Assembly (NCBI RefSeq): GCF_023016085.1
Contig: NZ_JALKBF010000001.1
Location: forward strand, 558,001-622,000
Origin: Aliiroseovarius sp. F47248L
GTDB taxonomy: Bacteria; Pseudomonadota; Alphaproteobacteria; Rhodobacterales; Rhodobacteraceae
Direction: 5' to 3'
DNA length: 64,000 bases
The position numbers and the translations under genes were made by a program. How positions within the stretch are numbered: position 1 is the stretch's first letter; each line of letters opens with the position of its first letter. Of this stretch, positions 34,146 through 42,486 are shown one piece after another. Under the pieces are notes generated by a model. It ran no database searches. It had not been told where the DNA came from and worked only from the letters and a program-made list of their open reading frames with translations.

Positions 34146-36284
34146 TCAGAAATTCATCTGATATCCGACCGTCGCCATCACGGATGGTTTGTCAGCATAG
34201 GCAGTCTGGTTGATGCCCAGTCCCACGTCGTAGCTGCGACCGTTGCCAAGACTGTGAGTGTAATGAGCTTCTGCGAACAACCGTTTTTCGTTCTCTAACG
34301 CAGGACCTGCAATTGCGAACGTTGTCATGCCGGGGATGGCGCTGGTGCCAGACACGGTGTTGGCGGTACGGGAGAGATCCCAATCTACACCAGCATTCAA
34401 GCGCACGACGCCAGCCTCAGAAACAGGGATGCGTACATCCGCACCCAAAGTGGCGATCGTGGCGCTGACCTCGTAATCGTCATATGTCACTGGGAATGCA
34501 ACCGCACCTGTTTCGGTATAACCATCGCGCTGAACCGACGACCGTGTCACGCGTAAGAAGGGTGTCACCAGCGCTGCACCACGTTGCAGACCATAACCAA
34601 GTTCGATCGACGTGGCGTGTGCACTCATATCCGTGGTGCCAGTTCCACGCTCAGTGTTTGCAAGAGCAGTCGAGCGCGTAATTTCCACATCAGCCGCAGT
34701 CCGCGCCGTGGCCAGTTTCCAGTTCAGACCTTGTGTTCTGGGATGCCCGCCTTGCAGATAAACGCCAAAGCTGCGGAAGGTCCCGTCAATGCCGAAACCG
34801 GTCAGGGTGTCGTCATCATTGCCAAGCCCGACAAAGCCGCCAAGTGACAGGTTGTCGTTCAACGCGGTGGCAGCCACCAGACCTAGAATGGCTGTGTCAT
34901 TACCATCGCGATTATTGGCAGCGCCCGCCGCAATTTTCATTGAATAGGGACGCCCCAAGCCCGCTTTGCTTCTACCACCTTGACCGCCGTCGACCGGTAG
35001 CTCAAGCGATTGGCTCAACGTAAACTGAACCAGATTGTCCAGATAAAGTGCGCCCGCGGCTTGCTCGGCCGCGTTATTTGCGACTTGGGTCAAAGTGTTT
35101 ACGTGATCCAGCATGGTGCCACCGGGTTGAGCGGCATCACGCCAGATGAAACCCCGTGAATCTCCTGCATCATTGGAGGCGACCCCAACGACGACAGACC
35201 CGTCGGCACTGATACCATTGGCAAAAGATGTGCCGCTGTTGGCAGACGTCAGATCACCCAGATCCAGCGCCACGCCGTTTTCATCCCAACGCAGGGCGCG
35301 ATAGCCCGGTGTGGTCGAATAGCGTGCTGCACCTGCCACATAAGATCCGTCGCGGCTTGCCGCGTTTGCCAGCGAAAAGACAACATTCGCTTCATCCGTG
35401 GAGGCCAGTCGAACCATGCCCGTGCCTGCGCTCCACCGGAAAGCCCGCTGGCCGGTCACTGAAGGTGCCACCGATTGACCAACAACAACCAGCCCGTCGC
35501 CGCTGACGCCGTTGGCGCGGCTTTGCCCGGTTGCGCCGCCGATGGTGCCCAGATCGGTTGTGGCCCCGCCAACCACCGCACGAAACGCATGTACAGTAGT
35601 TGCGGTTTCACCCCGCCCGACAACGATGCTGCCATTGTCGCTGATGTCATATCCAAACATGTCCCCACCAGCGACGAGGCTTGGCAGCGTCACAAAAGTG
35701 TTTGTCGCACGGGTCCAGACAAAGGCGCGGTCATAAGGGGCAGGAGAAGTCGGCCCGGCGGGCAAGGGTGTCGCCCCGCCATTATCATAGATGGTGCCGA
35801 CAATCCGAGAACCATCGGCGCTGATGTCATTAGCTTCACCGTACACGCCCGCGCCAATCGGAATGGCGACGGCACCTGTTGCCTGAGTCCAGTAAAACAT
35901 GGATGGATTGCCAGCCGAATACACATATCCAGTGATTACTGACCCATCCTGGCTGGCGCCCGTGGCGTAACTGAAATCGCCAATTGCGGGGGCAAGGTCG
36001 ACAAGCGTACCGCCCAGATAGGCGAATGCACGCGGGTCACTTGCCGCATCTGATGCATTGCCGACAACCACAGACCCATCGGCTGAGATGTCCACAGCAT
36101 CGGAGGCTGTGAAAAGAGCCCCATCATCAAAGGTGGGTATCTCTTCCATGGTGGGGGTGGATGTCTGGGCAATCGCTGGATGCGCCGTCAAAGCCAGCGC
36201 TGATACAACAGCAAATTGCCGCGCTTTGGTGCTGATTTTCAAAACTGAGCAATCAGATGCTCGATCCTCGGAATAGACTTTCAT
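34146..36284 (-). CDS. Autotransporter with HAF repeats
   Basis: A 712-residue protein from the MKVYSEDRASD start, which has GAGGGG just upstream. An extended signal peptide (about 1-39) ends in AHPAIAQ. The passenger consists of repeated HAF-type units: variations on ISADGSVVVG-NASDAASDPRAF recur about nine times between residues 60 and 400. The C-terminal about 260 residues form an autotransporter beta-barrel ending in ATVGYQMNF with the terminal Phe. The passenger should be surface-displayed. A weak CGCCCG/CGGGCG inverted pair at about 34092-34118 may end transcription. Function of the repeats is unknown. Confidence 0.9.
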   Translation of the reverse strand: MKVYSEDRASDCSVLKISTKARQFAVVSALALTAHPAIAQTSTPTMEEIPTFDDGALFTASDAVDISADGSVVVGNASDAASDPRAFAYLGGTLVDLAPAIGDFSYATGASQDGSVITGYVYSAGNPSMFYWTQATGAVAIPIGAGVYGEANDISADGSRIVGTIYDNGGATPLPAGPTSPAPYDRAFVWTRATNTFVTLPSLVAGGDMFGYDISDNGSIVVGRGETATTVHAFRAVVGGATTDLGTIGGATGQSRANGVSGDGLVVVGQSVAPSVTGQRAFRWSAGTGMVRLASTDEANVVFSLANAASRDGSYVAGAARYSTTPGYRALRWDENGVALDLGDLTSANSGTSFANGISADGSVVVGVASNDAGDSRGFIWRDAAQPGGTMLDHVNTLTQVANNAAEQAAGALYLDNLVQFTLSQSLELPVDGGQGGRSKAGLGRPYSMKIAAGAANNRDGNDTAILGLVAATALNDNLSLGGFVGLGNDDDTLTGFGIDGTFRSFGVYLQGGHPRTQGLNWKLATARTAADVEITRSTALANTERGTGTTDMSAHATSIELGYGLQRGAALVTPFLRVTRSSVQRDGYTETGAVAFPVTYDDYEVSATIATLGADVRIPVSEAGVVRLNAGVDWDLSRTANTVSGTSAIPGMTTFAIAGPALENEKRLFAEAHYTHSLGNGRSYDVGLGINQTAYADKPSVMATVGYQMNF

Positions 36285-36889
36285 TTGCCCCTCGCAACTG
36301 AGAACACACGAATTTTTGAAGGAATAGACAGCCCCACCAACATTGGTAAACTTAGCCTGCGCCCGCCCTTGCCCTTCGGTGTTTTCCAAATGTTACCAAA
36401 ATCGCCCTATCTGGGCGTAGATCATTTAATTTATCATCGATAAAACTGACTGTAGTCGTAAAAAAACAACTAGGCGATCATGCGCAGGATGACAATATGC
36501 TGCAACATGGCCCTTACTGCGCTCTCTGAATAGTAGAAAATTCCTGATTGCGTGACAACGTCCGATGCGTCGCACTTCGTAGAATGTTCGATTTGTGCAA
36601 GCGTGCTTGTACCTTCAGTGACGTTTGACAGGGCTGTTTGGGTGCCAAGATCGTGGGGCTTGCCTGATGGGGCATAGTGTTCAAGAAATACCCGCTGTGT
36701 TAGACCTTCGGGCGAGATGGCTTCAAAGGTTGTTAAGTTTAGGTTTTCAGATACCCGGCGCCGCAAAGACTGACATCTTTGTTCGCAATCTCTTTGTGCC
36801 CGGCTTCTGCACATCAATCAGCGCGGTGGGGATGGTTTGAATGGCTATGACGCACTCGTCCGAGAACAAGACAAATCAATGCGTCAGTT
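36285..36889. other. Non-coding stretch between autotransporter and Lrp gene
   Basis: About 600 bp, AT-rich in its first 200 bp where the autotransporter promoter is expected. A frame at 36470-36817 (minus) and one at 36625-36840 (plus) lack ribosome-binding sites and recognisable content. I see no convincing gene, RNA or repeat here. Confidence 0.5.
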
Positions 36890-37321
36890 CTAGCCCAGTC
36901 GGTTGATCCGCGTCGAGAGGTGGATCAGACTTTCCGAGCTTTTCACCCCATCTATTTCACCAATTGCATCAAGCGTTTGGTCTAGTTCAGCTGTGGATTT
37001 TGCGGCCAGTTGCAAGATCATGTCGAACCGGCCTGACGCCGTATGTGCCGTTTCAACTGCAGTCAGTGTTTTCAGACGCGCCAGAACGGCGGGTGTCGAA
37101 CGTGGTTCGATCGCGATCAGAACGGTTGCCCGTATGCGGTCGCCGCGGGCTGCATCCCCGAGCCTAAGCGCATACCCTGCAATGATGCCTTTTTCTTCCA
37201 ATCGTTCGATCCGGGCTTGAACTGTCGAGCGGGCAAGCCCCAATCGCCGCGCAAGCGTAGCCACTGGCAGGCGTGCATTCCCTTCAAGCTGAGCAAGCAA
37301 TTCGCGGTCTTTGTCATCCAT
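36890..37321 (-). CDS. Lrp/AsnC-family regulator
   Basis: A 143-residue Lrp/AsnC protein from the MDDKDRELLAQL start. An N-terminal winged helix (ATLARRLGLARSTVQARIERLEEKG minus its first residues) is followed by a RAM ligand-binding domain. A longer upstream reading has no support. It is divergent from the ornithine/lysine decarboxylase gene (130 bp between starts) and probably controls it; the effector would be an amino acid (inference). Confidence 0.92.
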   Translation of the reverse strand: MDDKDRELLAQLEGNARLPVATLARRLGLARSTVQARIERLEEKGIIAGYALRLGDAARGDRIRATVLIAIEPRSTPAVLARLKTLTAVETAHTASGRFDMILQLAAKSTAELDQTLDAIGEIDGVKSSESLIHLSTRINRLG

Positions 37322-37450
37322 ATGGTCGGTATCCTCGATATTTCGGCGGAAAATACACGACATATTGTCCGAAATGCCACTGGAAATCGACGGCGTCTGT
37401 TCAGATTCTAAAGGAACGATGCGAACAGACCTTTTACAAAGCGAGCGAAC

Positions 37451-38590
37451 ATGAGCAGGCAACCCTCGATCTGGCTGACAGCCCTGTCACATTTGAAATC
37501 CGAAACGCCGAAACGGCCAGTACTGTTTTTTGCGCCTGCGACCTTGCAGACGACAGTGCAGCAATTTGTAGACGGGTTCGATGGTCTTGTTACCTACGCT
37601 GTGAAAGCCAATGATTCTCGTGTGGTGCTGGAAAATCTTGTGGCTTGTGGCATCAGCGCCTTCGACGTTGCTAGCCCCGCCGAGATGCACGCTTTGCGCG
37701 CTGTGTCGCCTGATGCTGTGATGCATTACAACAACCCCGTTCGGTCCCGCGATGAGATTGCCGAGGCGGTGGCGCTGGGTGTCCGGTCCTACTCAGTGGA
37801 TGCCCCGCATGAATTTGAGAAGCTGCGCGCACAGGTCGATCCGAATGGAATTGAAGTTTCTGTACGTCTGCGCCTGCCGGTTGAGGGTGCGGCCTATCAT
37901 TTCGGCGCGAAATTCGGGGCGGATGTCGAGCAAGCCGTGGCGCTGTTGCGCATGGTGAAAGAGGCGGGTTTCATTTCGTCGATGACTTTCCATCCCGGCA
38001 CGCAGTGCGCAAGTCCATCGGCATGGTCGACCTATATCGCGACCTGCGCCGAAGTCGCGAAGAAAGCGGGTGTAAAACTAGCGCGTTTGAACGTCGGCGG
38101 CGGGTTTGCCGCCAACCGTGGTGTGGCCCCGGATCTGAATGCAATCTTCGCGGCAATTCATCGCGCGGTTGAAAATGCCTTTGGAACTGACGCACCCGCG
38201 CTGGTTTGCGAGCCGGGACGCGCGATGGTTGCCGAAGCCTTCACCCTTGCCACGCGGGTGAAATCCATCCGCGAGGATCATGCGGTTTTTCTGAACGATG
38301 GGGTTTATGGTGCTTTGTCCGAAGCGCCGTCCATCGGGGTGCCGGATCGCATCGCGACTGTTCGGGCCAATGGCAAACGGCATAAAGGTGCAATGATCAA
38401 GTGCACTGTGTTCGGGCCGACCTGCGATTCCATCGACCAGCTTCCGGATCCTCTGGCGTTGCCTGAAGATCTGGCCGAAGACGACTATGTGCTGTTCTCG
38501 GGGATGGGGGCTTATAGCCTTGCAACCGTGACCCGGTTCAACGGCTATGGGCAGATTGACATGGTGACGGTGCAGCGCGCCGGTGTGTAA
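37451..38590 (+). CDS. Ornithine/lysine decarboxylase, alanine-racemase fold
   Basis: A 379-residue type III PLP decarboxylase. The PLP lysine is Lys52 in VTYAVKAND, the glycine-rich LNVGGGF segment binds phosphate, EPGR at 254-257, and Cys325 with Asp326 in GPTCDSID forms the substrate site of ornithine/lysine decarboxylases. It would make putrescine or cadaverine. The divergent Lrp-type gene at 37321 is its likely regulator. Confidence 0.9.
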   Translation: MSRQPSIWLTALSHLKSETPKRPVLFFAPATLQTTVQQFVDGFDGLVTYAVKANDSRVVLENLVACGISAFDVASPAEMHALRAVSPDAVMHYNNPVRSRDEIAEAVALGVRSYSVDAPHEFEKLRAQVDPNGIEVSVRLRLPVEGAAYHFGAKFGADVEQAVALLRMVKEAGFISSMTFHPGTQCASPSAWSTYIATCAEVAKKAGVKLARLNVGGGFAANRGVAPDLNAIFAAIHRAVENAFGTDAPALVCEPGRAMVAEAFTLATRVKSIREDHAVFLNDGVYGALSEAPSIGVPDRIATVRANGKRHKGAMIKCTVFGPTCDSIDQLPDPLALPEDLAEDDYVLFSGMGAYSLATVTRFNGYGQIDMVTVQRAGV

Positions 38591-38623
38591 ACCAGCGCGC
38601 TGAAATAGCTACAATATCGGTGG

Positions 38624-39514
38624 TTAAGCGACATCTTGCAGTTTGACGCGAGGTGTGATCCCCAACGCATGCGCCACTTCGCGGGTCAGGGCAGGTTTGT
38701 TCAGTGTGTAGAAGTGCAGGTCTTCGACACCGCCGTCAATCAGGTCGGAACACAGTTCAGTGCACAAAGCTGTGGACAGCAGATCTTCGCGCCCGTCGCG
38801 GGTGGCTTTGGAAAACGCATCATCCAGCCAGCTCGGAATATGTGCACCGCAGCGTTCAGCAAATTTGCGCACGCCGCTCCAGTTTTCAATCGGTAGAATG
38901 CCGGGAATAATCGGCACGTCGATCCCGGCTTTTTCGCATTTGTCGCGGAACCGGAAGAAGGTGTCATCCTCGAAGAAGAACTGCGTGATCGCCGAGTTGG
39001 CACCCGCATCTACTTTGCGCTTTAGCCAGGCCACATTGGCATCCAGATCAGCGCTTTCAGGGTGAGGATCGGGATAGGCGCCAACGCGGATGTGAAAATC
39101 ACCGGTCTCCGCAAGTGCCTCGATCAGGTCCAACGACGAGGCAAATCCGTCCTTGTTCGGCACAAAACGATCACTGCCCTTGGGTGGATCACCTCGTAGG
39201 GCGACGATCTCAGAAACGCCAGCTTTGGCATAGTCTTTTGCAATGGACAGTGTTTCGTCGCGCGTGGCATCGACACATGTCAGGTGTGCAGCGACATTCA
39301 GGTCATAATGCTTGTGGATGGTTTGCACGGCTTCATGCGTCAATTCACGGGTCGTCCCACCCGCTCCATAGGTGACCGACACAAAGCCGGGGTCCAATGG
39401 CGCCAATTCGCGCACAGTCTCCCAAAGCCGGAACGACGCATCCAGCGACTGAGGTGGGAAAAACTCGAACGAAATGTTGGGCGTTGTCATTGTGGCCTCG
39501 GATAACTTGGACAT
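38624..39514 (-). CDS. metF: Methylenetetrahydrofolate reductase
   Basis: A 296-residue MetF from the MSKLSEATM start, which has AGAGGG eight bases upstream. The SFEFFPPQS segment and RGDPPKGSD are characteristic, with the flavin-binding barrel intact. It reduces 5,10-methylene-THF to 5-methyl-THF for methionine synthesis. A shorter start at 39490 is possible. The divergent LysR-type metR begins 76 bp away with a palindrome between them. Confidence 0.93.
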   Translation of the reverse strand: MSKLSEATMTTPNISFEFFPPQSLDASFRLWETVRELAPLDPGFVSVTYGAGGTTRELTHEAVQTIHKHYDLNVAAHLTCVDATRDETLSIAKDYAKAGVSEIVALRGDPPKGSDRFVPNKDGFASSLDLIEALAETGDFHIRVGAYPDPHPESADLDANVAWLKRKVDAGANSAITQFFFEDDTFFRFRDKCEKAGIDVPIIPGILPIENWSGVRKFAERCGAHIPSWLDDAFSKATRDGREDLLSTALCTELCSDLIDGGVEDLHFYTLNKPALTREVAHALGITPRVKLQDVA

Positions 39515-39544
39515 AACTGTTACCCTCTTGTGCCAAAAACTGGT

Positions 39545-39572
39545 TTGTGAGACAAATTCATAATTCTCACAA
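39545..39572. promoter_or_regulatory. MetR-type operator between metF and metR
   Basis: A perfect inverted repeat with 8-bp arms (TTGTGAGA and TCTCACAA) separated by 12 bp, in the 76-bp gap between divergent metF and metR. The size and symmetry match a LysR-family binding site, and such regulators usually bind between themselves and a divergent target. Assignment to MetR rests on position and the well-known metF-metR pairing. Confidence 0.7.
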
Positions 39573-39590
39573 TAAACATGAGTCTCGTGC

Positions 39591-40496
39591 ATGTACTTGG
39601 AATTTCGTCATTTACGCACCATTCGGGCGATCCATCAGGCTGGCAGTTTGGCGCGGGCAGCGGACATTCTGCACATCACACAATCAGCGCTCAGCCACCA
39701 GATCAAAGGGTTGGAGGATCAGGTCGGGATGGAGCTGTTTCACCGCCGCACCAAGCCGATGAGGCTGAGCCCAGCGGGACTGAAACTGCTGCGCCTTGCT
39801 GAACACATTTTGCCCGAAGTGTCGCGGCTGGAAGAAGAGTTCAGGTCGTTGAGATCAGGCCGTTCTGGCCGATTACATATTGCCATTGAATGCCATGCCT
39901 GCTTTGATTGGTTGTTTCCTGTACTTGACAAGTTGCGCCACGCTTGGCCCGAGGTCGATCTGGACATTCGTCAACGGCTGGCTTTCGACGCGCTTGAAGC
40001 ACTCAGGCGGGAAGAGGTCGACTTCGTGATCTCGTCAGATCCCATTGCGATGCCGGGTATCACCTTTGCACCGCTGTTTGACTATGAGCCGCGATTTGTG
40101 GCCGCCGCAGGGCACAGATTGGCACAGCATGATTTCATCGAAGCTGAGGATTTCGAGGAAGAGTTGCTGTTGACCTATCCGGTAGAGAGATCGAAAACTG
40201 ATGTGTTCTCGGCGCTGCTGACCCCGGCTCGGATCGAGCCGCGTGCGGTTCGGCAGGTGGAGATGACCGAAGTCATCCTGATGTTGGTGGCTGCCGGAAG
40301 GGGCGTTGCGGTCATGCCAGACTGGGTGCTGCGCAACGTCGAAGATAATCCTGACTATGCCACGCGATCGCTGACGGAACAGGGGTTATCCAAACGCATG
40401 TATGCCGCCACTCGTGAAGAGGATGCTATCGTGCCATACGTTGCCCATATGATCCGATTGTGCCGGTCTGAACCGGTCAAGCTTCAGCGAGCATGA
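39591..40496 (+). CDS. metR: LysR-family regulator, MetR-like
   Basis: A 301-residue LysR-type protein: N-terminal HTH (AGSLARAADILHITQSALSH) and a periplasmic-binding-type effector domain. MetR activates methionine-synthesis genes with homocysteine as effector. The pairing with divergent metF and the operator-like palindrome support the MetR assignment over other LysR families. Confidence 0.88.
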   Translation: MYLEFRHLRTIRAIHQAGSLARAADILHITQSALSHQIKGLEDQVGMELFHRRTKPMRLSPAGLKLLRLAEHILPEVSRLEEEFRSLRSGRSGRLHIAIECHACFDWLFPVLDKLRHAWPEVDLDIRQRLAFDALEALRREEVDFVISSDPIAMPGITFAPLFDYEPRFVAAAGHRLAQHDFIEAEDFEEELLLTYPVERSKTDVFSALLTPARIEPRAVRQVEMTEVILMLVAAGRGVAVMPDWVLRNVEDNPDYATRSLTEQGLSKRMYAATREEDAIVPYVAHMIRLCRSEPVKLQRA

Positions 40497-40568
40497 AGCG
40501 GGGAAACGGGCTTGGCAAACAAGGTCTCTCGGCGTATACGCGCCGTCTGAGATGATAGGAGCGCCCCG

Positions 40569-41357
40569 ATGGAAGGCAGTGCAAATCTTAATGTGATGAT
40601 CAAGGCCGCCCGTATGGCCGGGCGCAGCCTTGTGAAGGACTTCCGCGAGGTCGAGAACCTTCAGGTCTCGATGAAAGGTGCGGGTGATTTTGTGTCGAAG
40701 GCAGATATAGCCGCAGAAAAGATTATCCGCGATATCTTGATGGAGGCACGTCCCAACTATGGCTGGCTGGCAGAGGAAAGCGCCGCGACGGACGGGAAAG
40801 ACCCCACACGCCGCTGGATTGTCGACCCTCTGGATGGCACCACCAACTTTCTGCACGGTCTGCCACATTGGGCGATCTCGATTGCGCTGGAGCATAAAGG
40901 TGAAGTCGTCGCAGGGGTGATCTATGACGCCGCGAAGGACGAGATGTTCACCGCGGAAAAAGGCGAAGGCGCATGGTTGAACCAAAGCCGCCTGCGTGTA
41001 TCCGGTCGGTCGCGCCCAATTGAAAGCCTGTTTGCAACTGGGCTGCCTTTTGCTGGCCGCGCTGATCTGCCCGACACGCTGCAAGACCTTGCGCGTATTC
41101 TGCCAAGTTGCTCTGGTGTGCGCCGGTTTGGTGCCGCGGCACTGGACCTCGCCTATGTGGCCGCTGGTCGCTATGACGGGTTCTGGGAACGCCGCCTGAA
41201 CGCCTGGGACATGGCCGCAGGGCTGGTCATCGTGCGCGAGGCTGGCGGCTTTGTAGCCCCGATCAACCCCGAGGGGTCAATCCTGCAAGATGGCGAAGTA
41301 ATTGCCGCAAACGAGGCTATTTTCGATAAATTCTCGGGTCTTGTGCGGGGGAGCTAG
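40569..41357 (+). CDS. suhB: Inositol monophosphatase family protein
   Basis: A 262-residue protein with the metal-binding motif WIVDPLDGTTNF at about 82-93, an upstream EESAA, and the WDMAAGLVIVREAGG motif. It would dephosphorylate inositol 1-phosphate or a related sugar phosphate. AGGAG lies 9 bases upstream of the start. It is tandem to metR with 72 bp between. Confidence 0.9.
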   Translation: MEGSANLNVMIKAARMAGRSLVKDFREVENLQVSMKGAGDFVSKADIAAEKIIRDILMEARPNYGWLAEESAATDGKDPTRRWIVDPLDGTTNFLHGLPHWAISIALEHKGEVVAGVIYDAAKDEMFTAEKGEGAWLNQSRLRVSGRSRPIESLFATGLPFAGRADLPDTLQDLARILPSCSGVRRFGAAALDLAYVAAGRYDGFWERRLNAWDMAAGLVIVREAGGFVAPINPEGSILQDGEVIAANEAIFDKFSGLVRGS

Positions 41358-41428
41358 TTCCCGCCTACAACTGTAAAATACCGCTTCAATGACATATTGC
41401 TGCCTGATTGTTCGGGAAGAAAAGCAAT

Positions 41429-41629
41429 ATGAAACAGTTAAAGAATATTGCCGCCCGTATCTCCGGGCAGATCACGGACGAAGATGGTGCTGTTACCGTC
41501 GACTGGGTCGTGTTGACAGCATCTCTTGTTATGTTGGGGATGGCCAGCATGTTTATTGTCGCCGGCAATATTCCCGGGCTGACCGACCAGATTAGCAGCG
41601 TTGTAGCTAATCAATCAGTTGGCAGTTAG
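41429..41629 (+). CDS. Orphan Flp-pilin-like membrane peptide
   Basis: A 66-residue protein from the ATG at 41429 with GGGAAG upstream (a TTG seven codons earlier is an alternative). A short charged N-terminus with DEDGAVTVDW precedes one transmembrane helix (about 24-47). This resembles the Flp/Fap pilin type, where a Gly- and Glu-containing site precedes the hydrophobic helix. No tad assembly genes are visible nearby, so pilus assembly is unproven. Confidence 0.55.
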   Translation: MKQLKNIAARISGQITDEDGAVTVDWVVLTASLVMLGMASMFIVAGNIPGLTDQISSVVANQSVGS

Positions 41630-41692
41630 AATCCTGTTGGTGCTTCCAAGGGGCGGGGGCAGATTTTCACGTATTGCGCCATTCTCGGCCGT

Positions 41693-42442
41693 TTATTTCC
41701 GACGACGAACTGTCGGGACTGTGCTTTTCGCGAACTTATAGCGTGCATCTGGATGATCAGGATGCCCGTCCGTTTGGGCCCAGAACATTTGCCCACCCAG
41801 ACCTTTCCATACTGGCAACACAAACAGAAACCCGGCAATAAAGCCGCCGGCATGCGCCCAATAAGCAACGCCGCCGCCCATTTGAGACCAATTCAACGCC
41901 CCGTTGACCACCTGCAACCCGAACCAGAGCAACAGCATCAGCCAAGCCGGGAAGGGAAACACTCTGAATATCACGACAAAGATGAACAGGACATCGACAC
42001 GCGCCCGTGGAAACAGCAGAAGATAGCCCCCCATCACCCCTGTGATCGCACCCGATGCCCCCACCATGGGCACAACGCTAGAAACGTCAGCCGCCACCTG
42101 CAACAAAGCCGCCCCAAGACCTGAGACAAGATAGAACACAGCAAACCTGACATGGCCAAGGATGTCTTCAAGGTTGTCGCCAAATATCCACAAAAACAAC
42201 ATGTTGCCCGCGAAATGCATAAAGCTGCCATGCAGGAACATCGAAGTCAGGATCGTTTCGTATCCATCCCCGCTCATCAAACGCAGAGGGATCAGGCCAT
42301 ATTTGACAAATACCCGCCCCGACGCCGCGTCGTTGCCATAGAGCGGCAGCATCATCAGAAAGACGATCAGGTTCGCGGCAATCAACCCATAGGTGACATA
42401 GGGCGTGCGTTCGGACGGATTGTGGTCGCGTATCGGAAACAT
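41693..42442 (-). CDS. Rhomboid-family intramembrane serine protease
   Basis: A 249-residue membrane protein from the MFPIRDHNPSE start with six to seven transmembrane helices. The catalytic Ser lies in VGASGAITGVMGG and the catalytic His in YWAHAGGFIAG. A GTG nine codons upstream is an alternative start. It cuts transmembrane segments of membrane proteins; substrate unknown. It follows putA, 44 bp after its stop. Confidence 0.9.
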   Translation of the reverse strand: MFPIRDHNPSERTPYVTYGLIAANLIVFLMMLPLYGNDAASGRVFVKYGLIPLRLMSGDGYETILTSMFLHGSFMHFAGNMLFLWIFGDNLEDILGHVRFAVFYLVSGLGAALLQVAADVSSVVPMVGASGAITGVMGGYLLLFPRARVDVLFIFVVIFRVFPFPAWLMLLLWFGLQVVNGALNWSQMGGGVAYWAHAGGFIAGFLFVLPVWKGLGGQMFWAQTDGHPDHPDARYKFAKSTVPTVRRRK

Positions 42443-42486
42443 GGGGGGAATTGACCCGATGGCGGCCACCGGGTCAAGCGGCGCCC

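Noticed and set aside
36470..36817. 115-codon minus-strand frame between the autotransporter and the Lrp gene
   Set aside because: No ribosome-binding site, no recognisable content and low-complexity composition; most likely chance.
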